Shown one piece after another: positions 16,465 to 25,678 of a stretch of 38,041 nt of DNA; position 1 is the first letter of the stretch, and the number at the start of each line of letters is the position of its first letter. A program made the position numbers and the translations under genes. Source of the stretch: Lachnospiraceae bacterium. Its GTDB lineage: Bacteria > Bacillota > Clostridia > Lachnospirales > Lachnospiraceae. The notes under the pieces are model-generated. The model was not told the origin of the DNA and did not search any database. It was given only the letters and a program-made list of their open reading frames with translations. The stretch spans positions 1 through 38,041 of the forward strand of contig JALFLM010000107.1 of assembly GCA_022774705.1 (NCBI GenBank), read 5' to 3'.

Positions 16465-18237
16465 ATGGAAAAGTTAAATGCCGTTTTATCAGGCGAGTTG
16501 ATGAAAGCTTTTGAAAGTGCCGGTTACGATGCTTCCTATGGAAAGGTAACCGTGTCCAATCGTCCTGATTTATGTGAATATCAGTGTAATGGTGCCATGG
16601 CTGCTGCCAAGGCGTACCACAAGGCTCCCTTTATGATTGCGGATGATGTGGTTGCCGCTCTGAAAGACAGTGATGTTTTTTCTGATGTGCAGGTTGTTAA
16701 GCCCGGATTTATCAATCTGAAGGTGAAAGAAACATTTGTAGCTTCCTGCCTGAACCGTGAGGCACAGGATCCGAAGCTGGGATGTGATGATCTGGGTAAA
16801 GGCCGTAAGATGATCATCGATTACGGCGGCCCCAACGTGGCAAAGCCCCTTCATGTGGGACATCTCCGTTCTGCCATTATCGGTGAGAGCCTGAAGCGTA
16901 TCGGCCGTTTTGCGGGATACGATGTGGCAGGTGATGTGCATCTGGGTGACTGGGGACTGCAGATGGGCCTGATCATTGCGGAACTGAGACACCGCAAACC
17001 GGATCTGATCTATTTTGATGATACTTATACGGGAGAATATCCGGAGGATGCCCCCTTTACCATCGGAGAGCTGGAAGAAATCTATCCTGCTGCCAGTGCA
17101 AAGTCAAAGGTGGATGAAGCATTTGCGGAAGAAGCACATGATGCTACGGCCATGCTGCAGCAGGGTAAACGGGGATACCGTGCCATCTGGAACCACATCC
17201 TCAATGTATCGGTGGCTGACCTGAAGAAAAATTATCAGTTCCTCAATGTTACATTTGATCTGTGGAAAAAGGAAAGTGACGCTCAGCCCTACATTCCCGA
17301 TATGATTCAGATGCTGAAGGATAAGGGTCTGGCTTATGAGAGCAACGGTGCTCTTGTTGTAGATGTGAAGGAAGAGACCGATACCAAAGAGGTTCCTCCC
17401 TGTATTATCGTAAAGTCAGATGGTGCTACCCTGTATTCAACTACAGATCTGGCGACTCTGGTGGAACGTGAAAAGCTGTTTGCCCCCGACTATGTACTTT
17501 ATGTTGTGGACAAGCGTCAGGAGATGCATTTCAGACAGGTATTCCGTACTGCAAGAAAGGCAGATATCGTAAGGCCTGAGACAAAACTTGGCTTCCTGGG
17601 CTTTGGTACCATGAACGGAAAGGACGGCAAGCCCTTCAAGACGAGAGACGGCGGCGTAATGCGTCTGGAGGTTCTGATCCGCGAGATTACGGAAGCGGTA
17701 TACGAAAAAATTAAGGAGAACCGTACTGTTTCCGAAGAAGAGGCCATGGATACGGCAAGGATCGTGGCACTTTCTGCCATTAAATACGGTGATCTGTCCA
17801 ATCAGGCATCCAAGGATTACGTATTTGATGTGGATCGTTTTACTTCCTTTGAAGGAGACACCGGTCCGTATATTCTGTATACCATTGTGCGCATTAAGTC
17901 CATCATTCATAAGTATGAAGACAGTGCAGAGGCAAAAGAAGTGTCCGCAGCCGGTGTCTGTGCTGCGCGCAGTGACGGTGAAAAAGCACTGCAGCTGCTT
18001 CTGACCCGGTTTGGCGAGACTGTGGAAGCCGCTTTTACGGAGACTGCACCTCATAAACTGTGTGCGTATATTTATGATGTGTCCAACGCATTTAATAAAT
18101 TTTATCATGAAACAAGAATCCTGGCAGAGGAGGATGAGGCGGTAAAGGCCGGATATATCAGCCTTCTGGCACTGACACGGAAAGTGCTGGAAATCAGTAT
18201 TGACCTGCTTGGATTCGAAGCGCCGGAGAGAATGTAG
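16465..18237 (+). CDS. argS: Arginyl-tRNA synthetase
   Basis: This 590-residue class I aminoacyl-tRNA synthetase charges tRNA-Arg. It has an N-terminal Add-1 domain (tRNA D-loop contact), the HIGH motif as H130-V-G-H133 in KPLHVGHLRSAIIGES, a KMSKS-equivalent loop (FKTRDGGVMRLE), and a C-terminal DALR anticodon-binding domain (YDVSNAFNKFYHETRIL to the end). The length is normal for bacterial ArgS. GAGGAG precedes ATG 16465. Only 12 bases separate its stop from the SNF2 helicase gene, so the two are probably co-transcribed. Confidence 0.97.
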   Translation: MEKLNAVLSGELMKAFESAGYDASYGKVTVSNRPDLCEYQCNGAMAAAKAYHKAPFMIADDVVAALKDSDVFSDVQVVKPGFINLKVKETFVASCLNREAQDPKLGCDDLGKGRKMIIDYGGPNVAKPLHVGHLRSAIIGESLKRIGRFAGYDVAGDVHLGDWGLQMGLIIAELRHRKPDLIYFDDTYTGEYPEDAPFTIGELEEIYPAASAKSKVDEAFAEEAHDATAMLQQGKRGYRAIWNHILNVSVADLKKNYQFLNVTFDLWKKESDAQPYIPDMIQMLKDKGLAYESNGALVVDVKEETDTKEVPPCIIVKSDGATLYSTTDLATLVEREKLFAPDYVLYVVDKRQEMHFRQVFRTARKADIVRPETKLGFLGFGTMNGKDGKPFKTRDGGVMRLEVLIREITEAVYEKIKENRTVSEEEAMDTARIVALSAIKYGDLSNQASKDYVFDVDRFTSFEGDTGPYILYTIVRIKSIIHKYEDSAEAKEVSAAGVCAARSDGEKALQLLLTRFGETVEAAFTETAPHKLCAYIYDVSNAFNKFYHETRILAEEDEAVKAGYISLLALTRKVLEISIDLLGFEAPERM

Positions 18238-18249
18238 GAGTAATCATTC

Positions 18250-21200
18250 ATGTCCATCACCCGCAGTATGATACAGGCACTGGCGGGAAGCAGCCGTGCC
18301 TTTGAAGAGGGCAGCTCCATCTGCCGGATGGGGCAGGTGAAGCTGAAGCCTGTGCAGAGCTTCTGGAAAGACGAAATAAAGATCATTGCCTTTGCCCGCA
18401 ATGATCACGAGACAGAAAAACAGGTAAACCTGACGATACGCGGCGGGAAGATCATATCTTCCCGCTGCAGCTGTATGCATCCGGATTCCCGGACCGGACG
18501 CCTCTGCTCCCACGCCGTTGCGGCTGCTCTTGCCTGGCTGGAGCTGGCGGAGAATCAGAACGGAGAATCGGCTGACTTCGTGCGCCCCATGATCGAACAG
18601 TACGGTCAGCTTCGTCAGAGAGCGGTTCTGGCGGATTATATCGGAAAAACGAGAAGCGAAGAGGAACTGGTTCATGTGATGCCGGTTCTTTCCATGCGAA
18701 GTGTTTCGCAGAATCTGCCTGTCAGTTACCTGACGGGACAGCGGGATGGCTGTCTTGCTCTGAGTCTGAAAATCGGCAGCAGCAAATATTACCGAGTAAG
18801 GGATATTTCCGCTCTTCTGGAGACATTTCGAAACGGCGGAAGATATCTGTATGGTAAATTTCTGGATTTTTATCACGTTCCGGAGGCATTTGACCGGGAA
18901 AGTGTAAAGCTTCTGGAAACACTGCTGTCAATTCATGACAGGATACAGGATAACGGTGCTGACCGTTATCCCCGGAGAAATGCTTCCGCATACAGTCGTG
19001 ATAACAGTGTGCTGCTGGTGGGACCGGATGACATGGACCGGCTGTTTGCAGCTTTTTCCGATCCGCTCATTGAGGCAGAGGAGAGTCTGTCTCCTGCCGG
19101 TTACCTTAAAATCGCTCATGAGAATCCCGAACTGCAGCTTTTTATGAGGTATCGCAGCAACATCCGCCGGTCTCTGGGCGTCAACCTGATTTTACGGCAT
19201 AAACTTGCTGTATTTTCAGGCAATCGCCACCTGTATGTGGTGGAAAATGATGTGCTGAAAATTGCCGATGGGGATTACAGCCTCCATATGAAGCCGTTTC
19301 TTCTGAAAATGGTGGCCGGCAGTGAAGAACAGCCGGTCAGTGTGCATATCAGCGACAAGGATATGCCCGGTTTCTGCGTGGATGTACTGCCGGTGCTGCA
19401 GCAGTATGCCCGGGTGGACTGCACGGAGATTGAAGTTTCGGATTACCAGTCGGGCACTCTGGAGACGGAATTTTTCTTTGACCGCAGGGGCGAGATGGAG
19501 ATCACGCTGAAGATCGTACATCGATACGGAAAAGTTTCTTTTAATCCGGTGAGCGGAGAGAATCCGTCGCTTATCTGGCGGGACCGGGCAGGAGAAAAGA
19601 AGGTGGCACTTATTGCCGGGAAATATTTTGACCGGAGATACCCGGAAGAGGGACTGCTGACCACATTTGAAGATGAGCAGGCGGCAATCCGTCTGGCAGC
19701 AGGCGGATTTGAGGAGTTTGCACCACTGGGAAAAGTGAACCTGTCAGATTCACTGCTGGAACTGAAGATCCGCCAGCCGTCACAGCTGCAGTTTCATGTA
19801 CAGTCATTTTCCGACTGGCTGGAGCTGACTGTTGATATGGATGGAATCAGTCAGAAAGAACTGGCACAGATTCTCAATCAGTATGAGGAAAAGAAAAATT
19901 ATTATCATCTGAAGGATGGAAGCTACGTTCTGTTTCATGACCGGGAACTGGCTGTTCTGCCGGAACTGATGGAGGGACTGCAGCTTTCTGCCGGAGATAT
20001 TTCCGGTACGGTCCGCAATATTTCGGGAAGCCGTGCACTGTACCTGAAAAAACTGTTTGAAATGTATCATACCCGCTACAGCCATGACGATTATTTTGAC
20101 CGGCTGACGGCATGCCTTGAAAAGAAGGATCTGCAGCCGGAGCCTGTACCTGCCGGTTTTGAGACTATACTCCGGGATTATCAGGTGAAGGGGTATCAGT
20201 GGCTCTGTATGCTGGACCGCATGGGATTCGGCGGGATTCTGGCGGATGATATGGGTCTGGGCAAGACGGTACAGATGATTGCTCTGTTCAGTAAAATGTA
20301 TCAGGATCCCGGGGAGACCCGACCGTCGCTGATCGTATGTCCTTCTTCTCTGATCTATAACTGGGAACATGAGATTGCCCGTTTTGCTCCGGGACTTACC
20401 ACGGCGGTAATCACCGGAAGCGGCAGGGAGCGAAAACTTTTGCTGAAGGAAAAACCGGAGGCACAGCTGTGGATTACTTCCTATGATCTTCTGCGCCGGG
20501 ATGTGGATCTGTACAGTGATTTTGAATTTCGTCTGCAGGTGCTGGATGAAGCCCAGTATATCAAAAATCAGGGAACCCAGAATGCCCGTGCGGTGAAAAA
20601 AATCCGTGCGGTCCGCCGTTTTGCCCTGACCGGAACTCCGGTGGAGAACCGTCTGGGTGAATTGTGGAGTATTTTTGATTATCTGATGCCCGGATTTTTG
20701 TATTCCTACAGCCGGTTTCACACTCTTTTTGAAGTACCTCTGGTCAAGGACCGGGATGAACGGGTGGTGACCAGACTTCATAACATGATTTCACCTTTTA
20801 TTCTGCGGCGTCTGAAAAAGGAGGTGCTGACGGAACTTCCGGACAAATGTGATACCATTCTCTATCCTGCTCTGGAGGGAGAACAGAAAAAGCTTTATGC
20901 GGCCTGTGCCCTGAAGCTGAAGCGGGAACTGGAGCATGAAACCGATGATTCATTCCGCAAAAACAGGACAATGATTCTTTCCGAGCTGACCAGACTGCGG
21001 GAGCTGTGCTGTGCACCTTCGCTGATATATGAGAATTTTGCGGCATCCAACGCCAAACTTGAGGCACTGATGGAGCTGGTGCACGCCTGCCTTGACGGCG
21101 GTCACCGCATTCTGATCTTTTCACAGTTTGCGCGGATGCTGACACTGATCGAAAAGCGTCTCGAACAGGAGAAGATTCCATGCTTTACCCTGACGGGACA

Positions 21201-21555
21201 GACCGGCAAACAGGAACGGCAGCAGCTGGTGGAAAGATTCGGAGAGGGGGAAGTTCCTGTCTTTCTCATATCACTGAAAGCAGGAGGAACAGGGCTTAAC
21301 CTGACAAAGGCGGATACAGTCATTCACTATGATCCGTGGTGGAATGTAGCAGCCCAGAATCAGGCCACCGACCGGGCTCACCGGATCGGACAGACGAAAG
21401 AAGTCAACGTCTACCGGCTCATCGCAGCAAACACCATCGAAGAAAACATCCTGAAACTGCAGGAAGCCAAACAGAATCTGGTTGATCAGGTCCTGTCCGG
21501 CAGCCAGGTAAGCCTGGCGGAACTTACAAGAGAAGAACTGATGGAACTGCTGTAA
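18250..21555 (+). CDS. SWIM zinc finger SNF2-family helicase
   Basis: This 1101-residue bacterial SNF2/RapA-like ATPase has an N-terminal SWIM zinc finger, C73-x-C75-x10-C86-x-H88. A long middle region of unassigned function precedes the SNF2 core, which begins near residue 640. Walker A is DMGLGKT with K672, the DEAQ box is D766-E-A-Q, and the C-terminal helicase domain has the typical ATDRAHRIGQ motif. Such proteins move on DNA or remodel protein-nucleic acid complexes; their physiological role in Clostridia is unclear. TAGGAG precedes ATG 18250. An intact large ORF in an argS operon suggests a housekeeping rather than a phage-defence setting, since no defence partner is adjacent. Confidence 0.93.
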   Translation: MSITRSMIQALAGSSRAFEEGSSICRMGQVKLKPVQSFWKDEIKIIAFARNDHETEKQVNLTIRGGKIISSRCSCMHPDSRTGRLCSHAVAAALAWLELAENQNGESADFVRPMIEQYGQLRQRAVLADYIGKTRSEEELVHVMPVLSMRSVSQNLPVSYLTGQRDGCLALSLKIGSSKYYRVRDISALLETFRNGGRYLYGKFLDFYHVPEAFDRESVKLLETLLSIHDRIQDNGADRYPRRNASAYSRDNSVLLVGPDDMDRLFAAFSDPLIEAEESLSPAGYLKIAHENPELQLFMRYRSNIRRSLGVNLILRHKLAVFSGNRHLYVVENDVLKIADGDYSLHMKPFLLKMVAGSEEQPVSVHISDKDMPGFCVDVLPVLQQYARVDCTEIEVSDYQSGTLETEFFFDRRGEMEITLKIVHRYGKVSFNPVSGENPSLIWRDRAGEKKVALIAGKYFDRRYPEEGLLTTFEDEQAAIRLAAGGFEEFAPLGKVNLSDSLLELKIRQPSQLQFHVQSFSDWLELTVDMDGISQKELAQILNQYEEKKNYYHLKDGSYVLFHDRELAVLPELMEGLQLSAGDISGTVRNISGSRALYLKKLFEMYHTRYSHDDYFDRLTACLEKKDLQPEPVPAGFETILRDYQVKGYQWLCMLDRMGFGGILADDMGLGKTVQMIALFSKMYQDPGETRPSLIVCPSSLIYNWEHEIARFAPGLTTAVITGSGRERKLLLKEKPEAQLWITSYDLLRRDVDLYSDFEFRLQVLDEAQYIKNQGTQNARAVKKIRAVRRFALTGTPVENRLGELWSIFDYLMPGFLYSYSRFHTLFEVPLVKDRDERVVTRLHNMISPFILRRLKKEVLTELPDKCDTILYPALEGEQKKLYAACALKLKRELEHETDDSFRKNRTMILSELTRLRELCCAPSLIYENFAASNAKLEALMELVHACLDGGHRILIFSQFARMLTLIEKRLEQEKIPCFTLTGQTGKQERQQLVERFGEGEVPVFLISLKAGGTGLNLTKADTVIHYDPWWNVAAQNQATDRAHRIGQTKEVNVYRLIAANTIEENILKLQEAKQNLVDQVLSGSQVSLAELTREELMELL

Positions 21556-21598
21556 CGGTATCGGTATGATTATTTTTAACTTTAAAGCATTAAACTGC

Positions 21599-21627
21599 TT
21601 GACGCGGTTTGACAACTTTATTATAAT
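21599..21627 (+). promoter_or_regulatory. Promoter for the DAHP synthase gene: TTGACG-N17-TATAAT
   Basis: TTGACG at 21599-21604 and TATAAT at 21622-21627 have 17-base spacing. A nearby TTGACA at 21609 is only 7 bases from the -10 and cannot pair with it. The start would be near 21634, giving a ~113-base leader before ATG 21747. Confidence 0.75.
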
Positions 21628-21632
21628 GGTTC

Positions 21633-21728
21633 ATGAAATTACAGAGCTTTTGTACTTTGGCGTCAGTGGAGAATGCAGTTTCCCGGCTCCTGGGTGGTAT
21701 GAATGACCGGTTACGGCAGTGGCTCTGA
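21633..21728 (+). CDS. Candidate 31-codon upstream ORF in the DAHP synthase leader
   Basis: An ATG-initiated frame of 31 codons plus TGA fills most of the leader and stops 18 bases before the aro gene. It would begin at or next to the predicted transcription start, so translation would have to be essentially leaderless. The peptide starts MKLQSFCTLASV and ends near RLRQWL; it has one Phe and one Trp but no run of aromatic codons as in classic attenuation. It may be chance. Confidence 0.25.
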   Translation: MKLQSFCTLASVENAVSRLLGGMNDRLRQWL

Positions 21729-21746
21729 GAGGAATGAGGAAAAGAC

Positions 21747-22775
21747 ATGAGTTTTAATTTTATTGAAAAGCTTCCGATTCCCATGGTAACGAAGGAGCGT
21801 TACCCTATGGGACCGGAACTGGTTACGATTAAAGAAGAGAAGGATGCGAAGATCAGAAAGATTTTTACAGGGGAAAGTGATAAATTTCTGCTGGTGATCG
21901 GTCCCTGCTCTGCTGATAATGAAGAAGCAGTTCTTGATTACTGCACCCGTCTTGCAGAGGTTCAGGAGAAGGTGGAAGACCGTATTGTTATTGTACCCAG
22001 AGTGTATACCAGCAAGCCCCGTACCACGGGTCTGGGCTATAAGGGTATCCTTCATCAGCCGGATCCCGAGAAGAAGCCGGATCTTTACAATGGTGTGCTG
22101 GCAGTACGTCAGCTGCACATGGATGTGATCAAGCAGACCGGCTTTACTACGGCGGATGAGATTCTTTACCCGGAGAATTACCGCTATATGCAGGATATCC
22201 TGTCCTACGCGGCAATCGGTGCCCGTTCCGTGGAGAACCAGCAGCATCGTCTGGTGGCCAGCGGCATGACCATCCCCGCAGGTATGAAGAATCCTACCAG
22301 CGGCGATCTGTCTGTTATGATGAACTCCGTTATTGCAGGCCAGTCCTCCCATGATTTCATTTTCCGTGGATGGGCTGTCAACACCACCGGCAATGATCTG
22401 ACCCACACCATCCTGAGAGGCTACACGGACAACCACGGAACCAACCATTCCAATTATCATTATGAAGATCTGCAGCATGTATGCCAGCTGTACGGTGAGA
22501 AGAATCTGAAGAATCCTGCCTGTATCGTAGATACGAACCATGCCAACTCCGGCAAGAAGTTTAAGGAACAGATCAGAATTGCAAGAGAAGTTCTCAACAG
22601 CCGCAGATATTCGAAGGATGTTCATGATCTGGTAAAGGGCTTCATGATTGAAAGCTACATTGAAGAAGGCTGTCAGAAAATCGGTGAAGGTGTATATGGC
22701 CGCTCCATTACAGACCCCTGTCTGGGATGGGATGACAGCGAAAAGCTGATTTATGAGATTGCGGAAAACTGCTGA
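21747..22775 (+). CDS. aroF: 3-deoxy-7-phosphoheptulonate synthase (AroF/G/H type)
   Basis: This 342-residue type I DAHP synthase condenses phosphoenolpyruvate with erythrose 4-phosphate, the first step of the shikimate pathway. The metal and active-site residues are visible: C54 in GPCSADN, H265 in DTNHANSGK, the Glu of MIESYIEEG and the Asp of SITDPCLGW. PRVYTSKPRTTGLGYKG and IPAGMKNPTSGD are also diagnostic. No extra ACT or chorismate mutase domain is fused, so feedback control would act on the core as in the enteric isozymes. ATG 21747 follows GAGAGGAATGAGG. The gene has its own promoter and ends at a terminator, so it is monocistronic. The isozyme letter is arbitrary. Confidence 0.95.
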   Translation: MSFNFIEKLPIPMVTKERYPMGPELVTIKEEKDAKIRKIFTGESDKFLLVIGPCSADNEEAVLDYCTRLAEVQEKVEDRIVIVPRVYTSKPRTTGLGYKGILHQPDPEKKPDLYNGVLAVRQLHMDVIKQTGFTTADEILYPENYRYMQDILSYAAIGARSVENQQHRLVASGMTIPAGMKNPTSGDLSVMMNSVIAGQSSHDFIFRGWAVNTTGNDLTHTILRGYTDNHGTNHSNYHYEDLQHVCQLYGEKNLKNPACIVDTNHANSGKKFKEQIRIAREVLNSRRYSKDVHDLVKGFMIESYIEEGCQKIGEGVYGRSITDPCLGWDDSEKLIYEIAENC

Positions 22776-22865
22776 TAAAAATGGTGCAACTGCTCAGAAA
22801 CGGCGGGTTCATACAGGAACTGCTTCTGAATGGTTACATAAAACTGTTGTATAAAAAGGCATTAT

Positions 22866-22901
22866 AAAAGGGATGAGGCATCTGCGGCTTTCATCCCTTT
22901 T
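22866..22901. terminator. Bidirectional terminator between DAHP synthase and MalY genes
   Basis: An 11-bp stem AAAAGGGATGA/TCATCCCTTTT closes a 14-base loop. The flanking A4 and T4 make it usable from both convergent genes. The rest of the 22776-22950 gap shows nothing else. Confidence 0.8.
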
Positions 22902-22950
22902 CATGTACGCCTGACTGGCGTTTATCTTTTAATGCTGTTTTCAGGTGATT

Positions 22951-24162
22951 CTAATCTGTAAATACATATTTTTTCAGCCGTTCCATGGCTTCCTGTACTC
23001 TGCTGAACGGAACGGCAAAATTCATGCGGATGGCACAGGGACCGTGGAAGGGGCGTCCGTTCTGCCAGGTAACTCCCACGTCCCAGCCGGCCTGCAGCAC
23101 CTCTTCATGGGTTTTTCCGTGGGCGTCACACCATTCACTGCAGTCCAGGAAAAGCATATAGGTTCCTTCCGGTCTTGCAAAATGCACCCGGGGGAAATTT
23201 TCTTCCATAAAATCGCAGGCGTATCTCAGATTTTTGCTTAAGACTTCACAGAGCTCATCCACCCACTCCTGTCCTTCCTGACTGTAGGCACCGATGAGAG
23301 CATGCATGCTCAGTACGTTCATGGAATTGTAATGGCATTTGCTGCTCTGGGCCACAACCCGGTCACGCAGATACGGATTATAAATAATATGGTAGGAACC
23401 GATCAGCCCGGCCAGATTGAACGTTTTGCTGGGTGCGTAAAGGGCGATGGTGCGGTTTTTTGCGTCTTCGTTTACAGACTGGGTGGGAATATGGCGATGT
23501 CCGTCCAGCAGAATATCGGACCAGATTTCATCGGCAATAACGATACAGTCATTGGCTCTGTAAACTTCCATGGCTTTTTCCAGTTCTTCCCGTTCCCAGA
23601 CTCTTCCGCAGGGATTGTGGGGACTGCAGAAAACAGCAAGATGAATCTTATTGGCTTTCAGTTTGGCATCCATGTCTTCATAGTCCATGCGCCATATGCC
23701 GTTTTCATCCTGCTTTAACGGACTCAGAACAATCCGCCTGCCGCCGTTTTCAAGGCTTCCTGTGAATCCGATGTAGGTGGGACTGTGCAGTAGAATCCGG
23801 TCGCCCGGGGAAGAAAGTGCCTCCACGGCGGACATCACACCGCCCAGAACGCCGTTTTCGTAGCCGATTTCTTTTGCGGTTAGGCCTTTTACTCCATTGC
23901 GTGTCTCATGCCAGTTGATAATGGCATTGTAGTATTCATCACTGGTGCGGAAATAGCCGTAGGCCGGGTGGGAGGCACGATCAATAATGGCCTGCGGAAT
24001 GGCGGGAACCGTAGGAAAATTCATATCGGCCACCCACATGGGGATGGAATCAAATTCGTCTTTGGGTCGTGAGGGAGCAAATCCCGGAGCTGAACCCAGT
24101 GAATCCACTGCCATGGCATCCTTTCCGCGGCGGTCCATAATACTGGTAAAATCATATTTCAT
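22951..24162 (-). CDS. MalY/PatB-family PLP aminotransferase (cystathionine beta-lyase-like)
   Basis: This 403-residue fold-type I PLP enzyme begins MKYDFTSIMDRRGKDAMAVD. K246 in APSKTFNLAG is the Schiff-base lysine. PMWVADMNFPT, FCSPHNPCGRVW and IADEIWSDILLDGH are typical of the MalY/PatB group, which cleaves C-S bonds of cystathionine or cysteine conjugates and in some species acts as an aminotransferase. The start at 24162 is preferred over the longer frame from 24201 because AAAAGGGG lies 9 bases upstream and homology begins there. It is transcribed divergently from the Lys-rich orphan gene and converges on the DAHP synthase terminator. The substrate is not decided. Confidence 0.92.
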   Translation of the reverse strand: MKYDFTSIMDRRGKDAMAVDSLGSAPGFAPSRPKDEFDSIPMWVADMNFPTVPAIPQAIIDRASHPAYGYFRTSDEYYNAIINWHETRNGVKGLTAKEIGYENGVLGGVMSAVEALSSPGDRILLHSPTYIGFTGSLENGGRRIVLSPLKQDENGIWRMDYEDMDAKLKANKIHLAVFCSPHNPCGRVWEREELEKAMEVYRANDCIVIADEIWSDILLDGHRHIPTQSVNEDAKNRTIALYAPSKTFNLAGLIGSYHIIYNPYLRDRVVAQSSKCHYNSMNVLSMHALIGAYSQEGQEWVDELCEVLSKNLRYACDFMEENFPRVHFARPEGTYMLFLDCSEWCDAHGKTHEEVLQAGWDVGVTWQNGRPFHGPCAIRMNFAVPFSRVQEAMERLKKYVFTD

Positions 24163-24212
24163 TTGTAAAAACCCCTTTTCTGAAAACGTAAGTGTAATCA
24201 AGTGTTAGAAGT

Positions 24213-24241
24213 ATCATATCGGAAATTCCGGAAAATAGCAA
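24213..24241 (-). promoter_or_regulatory. Promoter for malY-like gene with palindromic spacer
   Basis: On the minus strand, TTGCTA (24241-24236) and TATGAT (24218-24213) are 17 bases apart. The spacer holds a near-palindrome, CGGAAATTCCG (24220-24230), a possible repressor site. The leader would be ~44 bases. Confidence 0.6.
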
Positions 24242-24258
24242 TCAGGTTTTGGAATAGA

Positions 24259-24287
24259 TTGATGAAGCAGGAAAAAGCTGATATACT
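24259..24287 (+). promoter_or_regulatory. Promoter for the Lys-rich orphan: TTGATG-N17-TATACT, extended -10
   Basis: TTGATG at 24259-24264 and TATACT at 24282-24287 are spaced 17 bases, with TGA just before the -10. It is divergent from the malY promoter, with the -35 elements 17 bases apart. The ~90-base leader holds a short CAGGC/GCCTG stem (24326-24341). Confidence 0.6.
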
Positions 24288-24382
24288 TGGCTCTGAACAG
24301 ATATGTGACAAAACGGATATGACAACAGGCTCAACTGCCTGAAATGACAGGACGGCAGTACTTTGCGAAAGGAATGACAAAT

Positions 24383-24853
24383 ATGAAAAATAAAACGAAG
24401 CTGAATAAAAAATCCAATAAGAGCGGCAAATCGAAACAGAACGGCAAACCGGGCATCATAAAAGTAAAGGCTTCAGAAAAGCCGGTTCCCTCTGTAAAGC
24501 CGGTCCACTCCATTCCCGCCGAATGGCTTTACATGACCGACCGTGAAATCGGTGTCCGTGAGATAGCGTCTTCTTTTGAATCGGAGAAAATGTGCGAAAT
24601 CTGGGAAGAAGCCGGTGTGGCAGAGGTGATTCTGGGGGAGAAGGCCTCCATGGACATGGAACTGACGGAAAACGATCTGGGTGACGAGGAGAGTAACCGG
24701 TTTCTTCAGGAAAATCAGGTGAAAACACTTTTTCTGGTAACGGTTCCGCCGCTGGAATTTGAAAAAGCCAGGGAGTGTATGGAAAAAATCGCTGCGGCCA
24801 ACGGAGGCTTTTTCTGCGGTGATACGGATGACTTTACGCCGGTGGTTCGGTAA
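24383..24853 (+). CDS. Uncharacterised small protein with Lys-rich disordered N terminus
   Basis: I do not recognise a family. The 156-residue product has a very basic N-terminal ~35 residues (repeats of K, N, S and G around KTKLNKKSNKSGKSK), a Pro/Val linker, then an acidic globular-looking part with REIASSFESEKMCEIWEEAG, a predicted strand TLFLVTVPP and a Gly-rich end (AANGGFFCGDTDDFTP). It has no signal peptide or membrane segment. ATG 24383 is chosen because AAAGG lies about 10 bases upstream; ATG 24374 is too close to that site. It has its own promoter and precedes the DUF5714 gene by 78 bases, so the two may share a transcript. The basic tail could bind nucleic acid, but this is a guess. 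Confidence 0.7.
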   Translation: MKNKTKLNKKSNKSGKSKQNGKPGIIKVKASEKPVPSVKPVHSIPAEWLYMTDREIGVREIASSFESEKMCEIWEEAGVAEVILGEKASMDMELTENDLGDEESNRFLQENQVKTLFLVTVPPLEFEKARECMEKIAAANGGFFCGDTDDFTPVVR

Positions 24854-24931
24854 CACAGCTACCCGGGGGCGAGAAGCAGAAAGGAATCAGAAAAATATGA
24901 AAGAAAACCTTATGCAGGAGGAACATTAATT

Positions 24932-25636
24932 ATGGCAAGAAATACGGGGGCATGTCTCGTCTGCGGGGAGCCGCTGATATATTTTGAGACGGAACGGGAG
25001 ATGGAATGTTCTGTCTGTCATCACAAATTCATGAGCAAAGCAAGCTGTGTGCACAATCACTACGTATGCGATTCCTGTCACAGCAAAAAGGGACTGGAGG
25101 AGATCATGCAGGTCTGTCTGCAGACGGACTCCCGCAATCCCATTGAGATCATGCAGGAGCTGATGGAGTATCCTTATATTTACATGCACGGTCCGGAGCA
25201 TCATGTGATGGTGGGAGCTGCGCTGCTGGCTGCCTATCACAATTCCGGCGGAGACATCAATCTGGAAAAAGCGCTGAACGAAATGTTTGCCAGAGGCCGC
25301 AGGGTTCCGGGTGGAGCCTGCGGCTTCTGGGGAAGCTGCGGAGCAGCTGTCAGCACGGGCATGTTCGTAAGTATCATTACCGGATCTACTCCCCTCAGCG
25401 GAGAATCCTGGGGACAGTCCAACTGCATGACGGCGGCGGCGCTGAACCGGATCGGGCGTCTGGGCGGCCCCAGGTGCTGCAAACGCAACAGCTTTTCCGC
25501 AGTTCTGGAGGCAGTCTCCTTTGTAAAAAATATCACGGGGGTGGAAATGGAACTTCCTGAAAAGGTGGTATGTACTTTCTCTCCGGAGAACAGGCAGTGC
25601 CTCGGCAAAAACTGTCCGTACCATAAAAATGCGTAA
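24932..25636 (+). CDS. DUF5714-like cysteine-rich protein
   Basis: This 234-residue protein has an N-terminal zinc-ribbon-like segment (CLVCGEP, CSVCHHKF, CVHNHYVCDSCH) and a helical body with GPEHHVMVGAALLAAY, GRRVPGGACGFWGSCGAA and GQSNCMTAAALNRIG. It ends in a third Cys cluster (CLGKNCPYH). The order and motifs match what I recall of DUF5714, sometimes loosely annotated as methyltransferase-associated; no activity is established. The many conserved Cys and His residues suggest metal or Fe-S binding. CAGGAGG lies 10 bases before ATG 24932. It converges on the CoA-transferase gene with only 42 bases between stops and no clear terminator there. Confidence 0.8.
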   Translation: MARNTGACLVCGEPLIYFETEREMECSVCHHKFMSKASCVHNHYVCDSCHSKKGLEEIMQVCLQTDSRNPIEIMQELMEYPYIYMHGPEHHVMVGAALLAAYHNSGGDINLEKALNEMFARGRRVPGGACGFWGSCGAAVSTGMFVSIITGSTPLSGESWGQSNCMTAAALNRIGRLGGPRCCKRNSFSAVLEAVSFVKNITGVEMELPEKVVCTFSPENRQCLGKNCPYHKNA

Positions 25637-25678
25637 AAGAACGCAGCGGCGGAATAAAGACAGTTCAGCCGGGTTTTA

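Noticed and set aside
18250-21555. SNF2 helicase as part of a phage defence system
   Set aside because: No nuclease, methyltransferase or other defence partner is adjacent; it sits 12 bases after argS in what looks like a housekeeping operon.
21634-21746. T-box or tryptophan-type leader for DAHP synthase
   Set aside because: A GGGTGGTAT string looks T-box-like, but the conserved T-box core and a following terminator are absent, and the upstream ORF has no aromatic codon run.
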